In this document: in pieces, positions 26,521 to 35,780 of the stretch
Layout of the letters: every line of letters starts with the position of its first letter
Position numbering within the stretch: the first letter of the stretch is position 1
Assembly (NCBI GenBank): GCA_937927945.1
Contig: CALEYW010000095.1
Span: forward strand, 1 to 58,378
Direction: 5' to 3'
Source: an uncultured candidate division WPS-2 bacterium
GTDB lineage: Bacteria > Vulcanimicrobiota > Vulcanimicrobiia > Vulcanimicrobiales > Vulcanimicrobiaceae
DNA: 58,378 bases
The notes under the pieces: generated by a model
Told to the model about the DNA's origin: nothing
What the model saw: only the letters and a program-made list of their open reading frames with translations
Databases searched by the model: none
Translations under genes and position numbers: made by a program

Positions 26521-27377
26521 TCTCGCTCGGTCACCTGTTGGCCTACGACTTCGTTCGCAACGCGCTCATCGCCGGGACGCTGGTGGCGGTGACTGCCGGA
26601 ATCGCCGGCTATTTCGTTGTGCTCCGCGGCCTCTCGTTCGCCGGGCACGCACTTTCGCACGTCGGTTTCGCGGGCGCCACCGGCGCCGTAGCGCTCGGAA
26701 TTCCCGCCGTGTTCGGACTGCTCGGTTTCGCGCTGCTCGGCGCGGTCGGCATGGGGGCGCTGGGGGATCGCGTGCGCGGGCGAGATGTCGCGATCGGCAT
26801 CGTGCTGGCGTGGTCGCTAGGCCTTGGCGTGCTGTTTCTCTCCCTGTACAAAGGGTATGCGACGGAAGCGTACGCGTTGCTGTTCGGTGAGATTCTCGGG
26901 ATCAGCGCGACCAGTGTGGTCGTCACGGCCGTCGCTTCGTTCATCGCGCTGGGGGCGCTCGCGCTCATGTACCGGCCGCTCCTCTTTACGTCGATCGACC
27001 CTGACGCCGCCCTCGCGCGCGGCGTTCCCGTCCGCGCCGTCGCGATCGGTTTCATGCTCGTGCTCGGGCTCGCGGTGGCGACGGCCGCGCAGGTCGTCGG
27101 CGTATTGCTGGTCTTCGCGCTGCTCGTCACCCCGGCCGCGATCGCCGAGCGCCTCACCGCAACTCCTGTGCATGCCATTGCGCTTTCCGTAGGTTTTGCG
27201 CTTGCGTTCACCTGGGGCGGTCTGCTGCTCGCGTTATGCTTGCCATATCCCGTGAGTTTCTTCATCACGACACTCGCGTTTGCCGGCTACGTCTCCGTGC
27301 GAACGCTGCGGCGACCGGTCGCTATCAGGGTGCGATCGCCGCACGAGCCGACCGCGGCGCGGCTCGTCAGTCGTTGA
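26517..27377 (+). CDS. Metal ABC transporter permease (ZnuB/MntC type)
   Basis: 286 residues from GTG 26517, overlapping the ATPase stop. Eight or so hydrophobic helices. LRGLSFAGHALSHVGFAG is the conserved ABC-3 family segment, and AAQVVGVLLVFALLVTPAAI the late helix. It forms the channel of the Zn/Mn importer. The last three codons overlap the minus-strand remnant of a sigma factor gene. Confidence 0.9.
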   Translation: MISLGHLLAYDFVRNALIAGTLVAVTAGIAGYFVVLRGLSFAGHALSHVGFAGATGAVALGIPAVFGLLGFALLGAVGMGALGDRVRGRDVAIGIVLAWSLGLGVLFLSLYKGYATEAYALLFGEILGISATSVVVTAVASFIALGALALMYRPLLFTSIDPDAALARGVPVRAVAIGFMLVLGLAVATAAQVVGVLLVFALLVTPAAIAERLTATPVHAIALSVGFALAFTWGGLLLALCLPYPVSFFITTLAFAGYVSVRTLRRPVAIRVRSPHEPTAARLVSR

Positions 27378-27712
27378 GGATCTCCACGTCGAGCCGGCCC
27401 AGGCGGGTGGGGTCGGCGAGGAGCGCGATTTCGACGATCTTCCCGTGTGTGATCGTGAAGTCGAAAACGACACGCGGCTTTCCGCCGGGAGCCCATACGG
27501 CTCCGGGCGGTTCCGTTCACGAGCGCCGGTTGCGCGAACCGGGCACGCCCGGAGAAGGTGTTGTCCACGGCGGGGGCGCCGCGGAGCAGTCACCGTCGCG
27601 CGCGGCGGCGAGAAAGGCGTCGACGATCGCTCGCCGGCGGGTGAGATCGGCGCCGGGAACCGCGGCCGCTCCCTGTACTCGTCGGCGGGCGCCGCTGGCG
27701 AGCTGCCTGGCA
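27367..27712 (-). pseudogene. Gutted SigJ-type ECF sigma factor (C-terminal remnant)
   Basis: Three minus-strand pieces in different frames spell the end of an ECF41/SigJ-like sigma factor. They are ARQLASGARRRVQG ... VDAFLAAARDGD (end of sigma-4 and start of the SnoaL-like domain), then FSGRARFAQPALVNG, then VVFDFTITHGKIVEIALLAD ending RLGRLDVEILND and TGA at 27369-27367. The middle of the SnoaL-like domain and everything 5' of sigma-4 are gone, and frames change at least twice. The 5' break lies at about 27712, exactly where the divergent VOC gene begins, so one deletion may have removed both starts. No function is expected. Confidence 0.7.
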
Positions 27713-28048
27713 GTGTTCGTGGAGCGCCCCTATCCCATCAAGGACCTTGCCCGAGCGAAGACGCTGTACGGCAAGCTCTTGGGTGTCGCGCCGAACATGG
27801 ACGAGGAGTACTACGTCGGCTTCAGCGTCGGAGACCAAGAGGTAGGTCTGGATCCCCACGGTCACAGCCAGGGGATGACCGGGCCCGTCTGCTACTGGCA
27901 CGTTGACGACATCCAGGAGAGTCTGGGGCTGCTCCTCGTCGCCGGCGCAGAGACGCAGCGAGCCGTCAGCGATGTCGGTGGCGGCAAGCTGATCGCATCG
28001 GTGAAAGACGCAGACGGCAACATCATCGGTCTCATCCAGTCACCCTGA
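27713..28048 (+). CDS. VOC/glyoxalase-family protein, probably lacking its native start
   Basis: 111 residues. The family core is intact: YPIKDLARAKTLYGKLLGVA, YYVGFSVGDQEVGLDPHG, CYWHVDDIQESLGLLL and KDADGNIIGLIQSP match small glyoxalase/bleomycin-resistance-like proteins of about 115 residues. The first strand is one or two residues short and there is no ribosome site before GTG 27713 (or GTG 27719). The sequence just upstream is the sigma-factor remnant, so the native start and promoter may be deleted. It could still fold if transcribed. Confidence 0.6.
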   Translation: MFVERPYPIKDLARAKTLYGKLLGVAPNMDEEYYVGFSVGDQEVGLDPHGHSQGMTGPVCYWHVDDIQESLGLLLVAGAETQRAVSDVGGGKLIASVKDADGNIIGLIQSP

Positions 28049-28083
28049 TTGCGCGTCACGCCCGGGCAGGCGGGAGCGAACCG

Positions 28084-29681
28084 TCACACGACGTCGATGG
28101 TGAGCTGCACCTCGACGTCGAACCACTGAACCATCTCCTGCAGCTGGCTCACGCGCAGGACGTGAGGACCACGTTCGCGCGGCGCGTCGACGGCGATTTC
28201 GTATCGCCGCGTCGATCCGCGTTTCGAGCCCGGCTCGATACGGGAGCGGCCCAACGCCGTGGCAAACGCTTGCTCTGTATCGTCGATTGCGTCCACGTTC
28301 GACCAAACGTAGGCAAAACGAATCGGATTGGGGACGAAGCTCGTCAACGACACGGGACCGTCGTTGCGAAGCGTGACCTCGGCGACGAACGGCTCGCCGG
28401 CGCGCACCTGCTGCGGCGCGCTCGGCGCGGAGAGGGAGACGACCGCTTTGCCAGCGCCGATCGGCTCCGTCGTGATCCGCGCCAGCACGCGCTCCGCATC
28501 GATCGGCACATGCGAGGCAACCGCGAAGACCTCCGTCGCCTCCCGCAGTTCCTCAGCGGTGAAGGTGCGGGCCAACGAGCCGCGCGGATCATCGCCGGCA
28601 GCTACCCACACCAAGACGTGCTCGAAGGCTTCTCGCAGCAGCTGATCCTGCGCGGCGGGCGAGCGACCATTCGGGGAAGCGTGCACGATCAGCGAGCCGC
28701 GGCTCTTCGAGCTTGCGGCCGTGAAAGAGCACGTACTGCGCGTATCCTCCGCATTCGCTATAGTAGGCTGTGTCGTACCGATCGCGCATTGCGCCGTTCG
28801 ACGCTGCGACCTCAACCGGTTCGGTCACGAGCGCGTCGACGAGGGCCGCTGCAGTGATCATCGCTCCCTCCTCGCTGAGATGAACGAAATCGCGCAGCAT
28901 GCCGTCACGGACGAGGCCGTCCTGCGAGTACGCAGCCCATCGGTCGATGAAGGGAAAACCTTCCTCGCTGCAAATGCGCCGCAGAGCGAGGTTTTGTGAG
29001 CAAAAGGGTCTTGTAGCGCCACGCCAGCATCGAGCTGCGCGGAGCGGGCGGGAAGCCGGCAGTCCGGTAATTGCGATCGCAGTCGTCCTCGTCGAGCGAC
29101 ATCGGCGGATGCCCCAGGACGGCGACGCGGGTGAGGCCGCTCGCGCGAAACATGCGCAGTACGGCGCGGAGCGGCTCGAGCGGTTCCGCGAAACGGCGCT
29201 CCGCCTCCTGTGCCGGCAGTGCGCCCGGCGCCGTCGTTCGGCACACCTCCGGCGTACCGGGATCGGTGCGAATCTCGAGCGGAAGCTCGAGATCCGACTC
29301 GGTGATTTCGAACGCGACCTCTCCGAAGTCTTGGCCGCCCGTCGCGATGACGAGTGCCGGATCGGTCGTACGATCCTCGAGTGCGCGGACTCCGGGCCAG
29401 TCGCCCGTACCGATCGAGGAACGATGCCCCAGCGCGTCCTCCGTGAGTATCCACCGTTTGGGGCCGATGCGCGCGACGCGCAAAGCTTCCTGAATTCGTT
29501 CGTCGAGAGCCCCGTCGGGACGCACGAAGTCGCACGTGCGCAACGAACGGCAATAGAGCGCACGAAACTCGACCATTTCGCCCCACGACGTGCGGAACAG
29601 CCGATCCGAAAGTGCGAAGATGTGGCTGTCTCCGAGCATGTAGATCGGGGTCGGTCGAGGCATCGGTACGAGTACTGCCAT
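28084..29681 (-). pseudogene. SGNH-hydrolase-like gene with two frameshifts
   Basis: The N-terminal frame starts MAVLVPMPRPTPIYMLGDSH, with GDSH at the place of the GDSL nucleophile block, and runs to MLAWRYKTLL. Sense then continues in the next frame (NLALRRICSEEGFPFIDRWA, then DFVHLSEEGA, which supplies the Asp-x-x-His block) and later in a third frame (GSLIVHASPNGR ... FDVEVQLTIDVV). The first shift lies near the four-T run at 28992-28995, the second around 28690-28720. Both look like one extra base. Rejoined, the product would be about 530 residues: an SGNH-like domain plus a C-terminal beta domain. The last part might instead be a separate gene. Confidence 0.5.
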
Positions 29682-29777
29682 TACCGCCGGGCCTTTGGAA
29701 TTGATCGACCCCGATCCCTCCGAGCATTATCGCGCGTTCCAACCGAGCGTGTTACCGCGCGGCTGCGATCGCCGGCG

Positions 29778-30974
29778 TCACCGCAAGATGCCGGTGTGGC
29801 CCAGCGAGTACCGGCCGGGCTGCGGCCAAACGGTGAGGCCGTGCGGCTCGAGACCGACCGGGATCTTCCGCACGTTGCCGTTCGTCGTGTCGATGGCGTA
29901 GACGACGTTGTCGAACCGTCCTGAGAGCCACAGAACGCGTCCGTCTGCGCTGACATTGCCCATGTCCGGGCTGCCGCCGCCCGGGATCGGCCAGTGCGCG
30001 ATCACGTCGCGTCCGGCAAAGCCGATCACGCAGACGCTTCCCGCTTTGCCGTTGCGGGTGCTGTGGATCGCATGCGAGCCGCGGTTCGACACGTACAGCT
30101 TCGTGCCGTCACGACTCGGATAGAGTCCGTGCGGCCCGACACCGGTGGCGATGAAACCGATCTCTTTGAAGCGGTCGCCGTCGACGAGGATCACGCCGTC
30201 GGCATGCATGTCCGCGACGAAGAACGTCTTCCCGTGCGGACCGGCGCGCACGTCCTGGGGCATCCCGCCTCGCGAGAGCTTCAGGTAGCCGAGCACCTTG
30301 CGATGCACGGTATCGATCTTCACCAGGCGGCCGTTGAACTCGCAGGTGAAGATCGCGTAGCGCCCGTCGACGGAATAGTCCGCGTGGTTGATGCCGCGGC
30401 AACCGGGGGTATGGAGCGAGGCTTGCAACACCATCGTGTGCGGATCCCGAAAGTCCAGTCGCTTGCGCTCTTCGGCGACCACGATCGCCGACTTGCCGTC
30501 CGGCGTGAAGTACATGTTGTAGGGATCGTCGACCGGGATCGACACGCCCGGCTTGCCGGTTCGCGGATCGATCGGCGTCACGCTGCCGTGGGTGCGGCCC
30601 TCCGCGTTGTTCGTGACCCACAACGTGCGCAGGTCCCACGACGGTACGACGTGCTGCGGGTTGTGCCCGACGTCGAACCGGCCGACGACCTTGAAGCCGG
30701 CAGGGTCGATCACGTACACGTTGTGCGAACGCAGGTTGGGCACATACACGCGCGGCAGGTCGTGCGCGACCTGCGGCGCGATGTCGCTGCTCGTGGTTGT
30801 GCTGAAGATGTTCTGCGAATCGCGGAGGGGCGGCATCCCGGGTATGGTCACGACGCGGTGCACGGCGCCCGCCGACGGCGACGGAGACTGCGGCGCCGCC
30901 GTCTCGGATGTCCGCGGAGCGCACCCGAACACGGTGGCGAGGAGGACGCCGACCGCTGCAATGGCCAGCCTCAT
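29778..30974 (-). CDS. Secreted YVTN-type beta-propeller lipoprotein
   Basis: 398 residues from ATG 30974, chosen because MRLAIAAVGVLLATVFGC gives a signal peptide with lipobox VFGC; upstream in-frame codons would hide it. The body has repeated propeller blades: RVYVPNLRSHNVYVIDPAG, LWVTNNAEGRTHGSVTPID, KTFFVADMHADGVILVDGD and KLYVSNRGSHAIHSTRNG, as in YncE/YVTN proteins. Such proteins bind ligands or act in oxidation systems; no catalytic residue can be named. It is the one clearly intact gene in the surrounding decay zone. Confidence 0.75.
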   Translation of the reverse strand: MRLAIAAVGVLLATVFGCAPRTSETAAPQSPSPSAGAVHRVVTIPGMPPLRDSQNIFSTTTSSDIAPQVAHDLPRVYVPNLRSHNVYVIDPAGFKVVGRFDVGHNPQHVVPSWDLRTLWVTNNAEGRTHGSVTPIDPRTGKPGVSIPVDDPYNMYFTPDGKSAIVVAEERKRLDFRDPHTMVLQASLHTPGCRGINHADYSVDGRYAIFTCEFNGRLVKIDTVHRKVLGYLKLSRGGMPQDVRAGPHGKTFFVADMHADGVILVDGDRFKEIGFIATGVGPHGLYPSRDGTKLYVSNRGSHAIHSTRNGKAGSVCVIGFAGRDVIAHWPIPGGGSPDMGNVSADGRVLWLSGRFDNVVYAIDTTNGNVRKIPVGLEPHGLTVWPQPGRYSLGHTGILR

Positions 30975-31131
30975 TCTCGACAATGGCGATCCACCGTATG
31001 CATGTGCCAGGGAAGCGTCGTCAGGCACGTTGGCGAGGTCGGTGCGCCTTTTTGCATCGGATCGCCTGCACGCTCTGAAGACCTGTGCGTCCTAGCCGAG
31101 GCGACTACCCGCTCGCCATCCTGGCTGAATA

Positions 31132-31495
31132 CGTTCTTCGCGCTCGGCAAAGCAAAAGCAGCGTGAGGCAGTATTTCGGGCGATCGCCGATCCGACGCGC
31201 CGGCAGATTCTTGGTTTGTTGCGGGGCGGCCAGTTCACCGTTGGCGAAATCGCGGGAAATTTTCACACGAGTCGTCCTGCGATTTCGAAGCACCTTCGCA
31301 TTACTGCGATCCGCAGGCTTGGTCGTTACTCATCAGGACGGTGCCGCGCGCATTTGTGAACTCAACGCGAAACCATTGCGTGCGGTCGATGACTGGGTTC
31401 GGGACTACGAGACGTTCTGGGGCGACAGCCTGCGCGATCTGAAGCGCTACGTGGAGGGGCGCGATGAATCAGACAAGCACAAGCGACACGATTAG
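31132..31495 (+). pseudogene. Frameshifted ArsR-family regulator
   Basis: One frame encodes KQKQREAVFRAIADPTRRQI followed by LGLLRGGQFTVGEIAGNF and TSRPAISKHLRI, the ArsR winged helix. The next frame continues LRSAGLVVTHQDGAARICEL and RAVDDWVRDYETFWGDSLRD to the stop at 31495. The join is at about 31300-31304 (ATTACTG, one base too many). The first frame has no ATG, GTG or TTG after its preceding stop, so the start is also damaged. The neighbouring AHSA1 gene overlaps it by 32 bp, the usual ArsR-AHSA1 pairing. Confidence 0.7.
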
Positions 31496-31784
31496 AAAAG
31501 AAATCGCGATCAACGCGCCGGCCGAGCGCGTCTTCGAAGCATTGGTCGACCCCAACCAACGCTTGCAGTGGTGGGGTCACGGACCGTATCGCATGACGCA
31601 CGCGGAGTCCGATTTGCGCCCGGGCGGCAAATGGGAGCTGCACGTCGAGGCGGACGGCCGGACGACGAGCGCGCGCGGAGAGTACCGCGCCGGTACGACC
31701 GGCTGGCCAGACGTCCTCGCTTCGCTGCGAACGTTTGTCGAGCACCGAAACGGTAACGGCAAGGACGGTGCGGCCTCCGAGTAG
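31464..31784 (+). CDS. AHSA1/SRPBCC-domain protein with an internal deletion
   Basis: 106 residues where intact relatives have about 150. The N-terminal half is normal (IRKEIAINAPAERVFEALVD, LQWWGHGPYR, LRPGGKWELHVEADGRT). After ARGEYRAGT it jumps straight to TGWPDVLASLRTFVEH, the last helix. The four or five central strands that build the ligand cavity are missing, in frame. The product is unlikely to fold normally. It follows the broken ArsR gene, so the whole regulator-SRPBCC unit seems to be decaying. Confidence 0.6.
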   Translation: MNQTSTSDTIRKEIAINAPAERVFEALVDPNQRLQWWGHGPYRMTHAESDLRPGGKWELHVEADGRTTSARGEYRAGTTGWPDVLASLRTFVEHRNGNGKDGAASE

Positions 31785-31788
31785 GGTT

Positions 31789-32706
31789 TTACGCAGATAC
31801 GCGTCTGATACGATTGTCTCGCACGTGCGTTGCGAGCCTGACGAGTTCCGAAAACGCGCCGTTGCGCTGCGGGTTGCGCGGATAAACGAGCGCGACGGTG
31901 CGCTGCAGCGGCGTGTGCTCGCTCAGCGGGATGCGAACCACGTCCGGGTGCGCGTACGTACACATGCTTTCCGGGACGAGCGCAACGCCGATGCCGGTGC
32001 TTACGATGTGCTCCATCGTTGACGCGTCGCCTACCTCGACGACGACCCTAGGGACGAAACCGGCGCGCGCACACGCTTGGAAGAGATCGTGTCGCGTGCC
32101 GGAGCCCTCCGGCGCTGCGATGAACGGTTCGTCGCGCAGCTCCGCGAGCTCGATCCTCGATCGAACGGCAAAGGGGCTTTGAACGCTCACGCAAAGCAGC
32201 ACGGCCTCGGTGAAGAGCGTGATGACGGAGAGGTCGGGCTCGACGGGGCAGGGCGAGACGAACGCCGCGTCGATCTCGCCGGCCAGCACCGATGCGATCA
32301 GCGCATTGGTAAGACCGTGCCGCAGATAGACGCGTGTCGCGGGCTCGCGCCGCAGCAGTTCGGCGACGAGTTGTGGTACGAGGGAGCGTCCGAGTGAAAA
32401 CATGTGGCCGAGCCGCAGTGTCTGCCGCCGTCCCGACGCCGCTCGGACAACGTCGAGCGCATCGGATCGCGCACGGATCACCGAGGCTGCTTGTGCCGCG
32501 AGCGTTCGTCCGGCCGCGGAGAGGCGGATTCGGCGCCCGTCGGCCTCGACCAGGATAACCCCGATGCGCATCTCGAGTCGGCGGACGGCTCGTTGAATCG
32601 ACGGCACGCTGGAGTTGAGCCTCTCGGCCGTTTTGCCCAGATGCTGCGTCCGGGAAAACTCGAGAAAAATCTCGAGTTCACGGAACGTGACGTCGCCGTC
32701 GTCCAT
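31789..32706 (-). CDS. LysR-family transcriptional regulator
   Basis: 305 residues, normal length. ATG 32706 is preceded by AGGAGA. The N-terminal helix-turn-helix is FRELEIFLEFSRTQHLGKTA followed by LNSSVPSIQRAVRRLEMRIG; the periplasmic-binding-like effector domain begins LRLGHMFSLGRSLVPQLVAE. It is transcribed away from the TonB/TRAP/amidase cluster with 229 bp between, the classic LysR layout, so it probably controls that cluster in response to the substrate or an intermediate. A long inverted repeat in the shared intergenic region is its likely binding site. Confidence 0.88.
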   Translation of the reverse strand: MDDGDVTFRELEIFLEFSRTQHLGKTAERLNSSVPSIQRAVRRLEMRIGVILVEADGRRIRLSAAGRTLAAQAASVIRARSDALDVVRAASGRRQTLRLGHMFSLGRSLVPQLVAELLRREPATRVYLRHGLTNALIASVLAGEIDAAFVSPCPVEPDLSVITLFTEAVLLCVSVQSPFAVRSRIELAELRDEPFIAAPEGSGTRHDLFQACARAGFVPRVVVEVGDASTMEHIVSTGIGVALVPESMCTYAHPDVVRIPLSEHTPLQRTVALVYPRNPQRNGAFSELVRLATHVRDNRIRRVSA

Positions 32707-32862
32707 TGAAACCGTCTCCTTTCTTCTAGCTACGCACTCCGCGCTCCCAAACCGCTTCCGGCTGGACCAAAAAGGCCGTATCGTGCTGGCCAAAAGTATG
32801 GAGGGCATCCCTACGGCTCCTCGCGCGGGCCGAGCATCCAGTGTCTCATCACGGGTGGTGGC

Positions 32863-32893
32863 CGTAATCATTTCTTTGATTGAAACGATTACG
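32863..32893. promoter_or_regulatory. Long inverted repeat, candidate LysR operator
   Basis: CGTAATCATTTC at 32863-32874 and GAAACGATTACG at 32882-32893 are inverted copies matching at 11 of 12 positions, with a 7-bp AT-rich spacer (TTTGATT). It lies midway in the divergent region between the LysR gene and the TonB receptor gene. Part of the right arm (TGAAACGATT) recurs in the second inverted repeat at 42226-42248. Confidence 0.65.
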
Positions 32894-32935
32894 TTAGAAA
32901 GAGTAGTCGTTCGCGAGCATTGGAGGCGATATGGT

Positions 32936-35770
32936 GTGCCCATGCGATTTGGAGCTCTCCGAAGATTTGCGGCTCTTGCATGCGCCGCAATTGCCCTCAT
33001 CCTGCCGGCTGCTCCGGCAGCGGCGCAAAGCGCGCAGAACGCTGGGTCGACCGTCACCGGCACCGTGGTCGATCAACGCAACGCCCTTTCCGTCCCGAAC
33101 GCGACCGTCTCGCTCTCGCAGAACGGATCGATCGTTGCGACGCAGTTCACCGACGCGTCCGGCCGGTTCACGTTCCCCAAGGTTCGCGCTGGGATCTACG
33201 ACCTCACGATTCGCGCTAGCGGCTTCGTCGCCACGACGACTCCGGACGTGGCGGTGATCGGCGAGAACTCGGTCGTCACCGTGAACACCGTCCTCGCTCT
33301 CGCAACGAGCGCGGGCGAGGGGACGAAGGTCATCGGGCGGACGCGTGCCTCGGCGCGCAACGCGCTTGCGGCGGCTACGACGATCTCCCAGTCGGTGGAC
33401 GTTCAGAACACCATGAAGACCGGGCAAATTCGCGTGACCGACCAGCTGTCGACCTTGCCGGCGGTGAATTTCGCCACGTCGTCGTCCTTCGGCGACGACT
33501 CCTTTATCAGCATTCGCGGCTTCGGGGATACCGAAACGCAAGCGTTGATGGACGGCCATCCCATCGGTCCGCTCGGCATCAACCTGAATCCGCGAAGCAA
33601 CCAGTGGCGCCCCGCCTTCAACTACGCCCTGATGCCGGCGTTCGGTCTGCAGGGCGTCGTCGTGACGTATGGGTCGGGTGCGCAGGGACTCTACGGCTCG
33701 GACACGATCGCCGGTTCGGTCAACTTCGAGACGCTCAACCCGACGGGGAAGCCGGAGGGAACGTTTCAGCAGCAGTTCGGAGGCTTCGGCCTCTCCTCGT
33801 CGAGTGTCACGGAAACGGGAACGGTCGGCCGTCTCGGATTTGCGATCGCGGCCGGCGTGTCCGGCACCTATGGTGCGTTCCACCCGGGCCAAACCTTCCA
33901 ATCGGGCCGGCCCTCGAACGTGAGCTCTTTTTCCGTGAATCCGACCAGCGCGTGCAACAACGCGAGCGGTCTTGACGTGAGCGCGTGCAACCAAGCTGTC
34001 TCGACATACGCCGTCAGCCAGAATATGAAACTCGGCGCCGACATGCTGAAGCTGCGCTATGCGCTGAGCCCGGTGACCTCCCTCAGTGCCACCGTCTACG
34101 ACGCCGTGCAGTGGTCCGACAATACCGGTAACGGCGACAACGACTACGTGCCCTACGACAGCCGGCTCAATCAAATCCTCAACCCGAATAGTGCGGCGAG
34201 CGTCCCCAACTGCACCACATCTTCCGGCACCGGCGGCTACACCGTCGTCACCGATCCGGTCCACAACGTGAACGGCTGCTACACCGCGCAACAGTACGCA
34301 GCGGCTTCCTCGGGAGCCGTCGGCGGCGGCGGCGGTCGCCAGAGCTCGACGCAGATGCGCGATTACCACCTGCGACTCAACACGACGCTCGGCCAGCACA
34401 ACATCGCGGTAGACTATTTCCTGAACAACTACACGTACTGGAAGGACAGCACCCTGAGCGCCGGGTTCAACGCTGCAGGGCAGGCGCTCGGTACGCCGAG
34501 CTTCAACAACTTCTACAACACTCAGGGCTTCCTCGCGTCGGACGACATCGTCTGGACGAAGAACGAGCTCGGCTTCGGATATTACGTGCAGCATCAGTTG
34601 CAGACCGGCGATATCGCGGTCGCCGACGCGACGACGGGTACGCTGAGCCTGGCGGCGCTGGCGCCGCAGGCGCTCGGCGAAGGCAACGGCTTTCTCCGCG
34701 ATACCTACACGTTCAACGACCGGCTCTCGCTCTTCGCGAACATGTGGTTGAAGCGCTCGAGCGTCACGCAGCAGACCACGTTCGACCCCCGTATCTCGCT
34801 GCAGATTCGTCCAACTCCGGCCGACGTCTTCCGCCTCACCTACGGACGGTCCGACGGGGCGCCTTCACCGCTGCTCAAGGCCACCGGAGCGCTCCTCGTA
34901 ACGAACAACGGCGCGTCGGTGACTACCGTGAGTTGCAGCGGGCTCAACAACATCGGTGACTCGGGCAACCCGGCCCTCAAGCCGGAGAGCGCTAACGATT
35001 TCGAAGCAGGCTACGGGCATCGCTTCAAGGCCGACAGCAACATCCAGGTCAACGCCTACGTGACGAGCGTCAAGAACCAGCTCTTCCGTGCCGCGGAACC
35101 TCTCGCGTCGTTCGGCCTCGGTAACGTGCTGTTCGCGTCGGGCGCACTGGCAACGTACGAAGCGCGCTTGAACGGCCAATGCGGCTTGAGCCTCAACGAC
35201 CAAACGGTGATTCCCTACCTGGCCGTCGGGACGACCTACAACGCGGCTTCGGCGCTCGCCCGCGGTATCGAGATCACCGGCCGCCAGCGGATCAACCGGA
35301 TCGCGTACGTCGATTATGGGTACTCGGCTGAGTCTTCGTTCCAATCGGGGATCCCCGACAACATCCTGGTGAACAATGCCACGGTCACCAACGGCTCGCA
35401 GGTGCTCGGCATTCCCATCCACCAGGCGACCCTCTCGCTCGACGTCGCGCCGCGAACATGGGAGTTCCGGCTGGACAACTACTACACCGAGTTCAACAAT
35501 CCGCTGTACCGTCCGTCGTACTGGCACAGCAACGCCTTCCTCAGCAAGTCCTTCGGCGATGGCCGCACGGTGCTGACGCTCGGCGGAACGAACATCTTCT
35601 CCCAGGCCGTGCAGTATTACGGTTTGATCGGGCACGGCACGTACGCTCCGGAGAACCGATTCTTCTCCGATGCGACTGCGATGCAGGAGTTCGTAAACGG
35701 CAGCTACGCGGCCGAAGCGTTCGGCTTGACCCCACCGCAGCTGACGCTCACGCTGCGGCAGCGCATCTAA
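32936..35770 (+). CDS. TonB-dependent outer-membrane receptor with carboxypeptidase-like N-domain
   Basis: 944 residues from GTG 32936, nine bases after GGAGG; ATG 32942 is the alternative. The signal peptide ends PAAAQS. Residues about 40-120 form a carboxypeptidase regulatory-like fold (VTGTVVDQRNALSVPNATVS ... DASGRFTFPKVRAGIYDL). A plug follows (VTDQLSTLPAVNFATSSSFG, then ISIRGFGDTETQALMDGHPI) and then a 22-strand barrel up to TLTLRQRI. The C-terminus lacks the terminal aromatic of many barrels. It should import a substrate too large or scarce for porins, energised by TonB-ExbBD encoded elsewhere. It heads the catabolic cluster and probably brings in its substrate or a chelate of it. Confidence 0.85.
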   Translation: MPMRFGALRRFAALACAAIALILPAAPAAAQSAQNAGSTVTGTVVDQRNALSVPNATVSLSQNGSIVATQFTDASGRFTFPKVRAGIYDLTIRASGFVATTTPDVAVIGENSVVTVNTVLALATSAGEGTKVIGRTRASARNALAAATTISQSVDVQNTMKTGQIRVTDQLSTLPAVNFATSSSFGDDSFISIRGFGDTETQALMDGHPIGPLGINLNPRSNQWRPAFNYALMPAFGLQGVVVTYGSGAQGLYGSDTIAGSVNFETLNPTGKPEGTFQQQFGGFGLSSSSVTETGTVGRLGFAIAAGVSGTYGAFHPGQTFQSGRPSNVSSFSVNPTSACNNASGLDVSACNQAVSTYAVSQNMKLGADMLKLRYALSPVTSLSATVYDAVQWSDNTGNGDNDYVPYDSRLNQILNPNSAASVPNCTTSSGTGGYTVVTDPVHNVNGCYTAQQYAAASSGAVGGGGGRQSSTQMRDYHLRLNTTLGQHNIAVDYFLNNYTYWKDSTLSAGFNAAGQALGTPSFNNFYNTQGFLASDDIVWTKNELGFGYYVQHQLQTGDIAVADATTGTLSLAALAPQALGEGNGFLRDTYTFNDRLSLFANMWLKRSSVTQQTTFDPRISLQIRPTPADVFRLTYGRSDGAPSPLLKATGALLVTNNGASVTTVSCSGLNNIGDSGNPALKPESANDFEAGYGHRFKADSNIQVNAYVTSVKNQLFRAAEPLASFGLGNVLFASGALATYEARLNGQCGLSLNDQTVIPYLAVGTTYNAASALARGIEITGRQRINRIAYVDYGYSAESSFQSGIPDNILVNNATVTNGSQVLGIPIHQATLSLDVAPRTWEFRLDNYYTEFNNPLYRPSYWHSNAFLSKSFGDGRTVLTLGGTNIFSQAVQYYGLIGHGTYAPENRFFSDATAMQEFVNGSYAAEAFGLTPPQLTLTLRQRI

Positions 35771-35780
35771 GGAAGAGAAA

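Noticed and set aside
27367..31784. Insertion sequence or transposon explaining the decay zone
   Set aside because: No transposase, integrase or terminal inverted repeats could be found in or beside the region.
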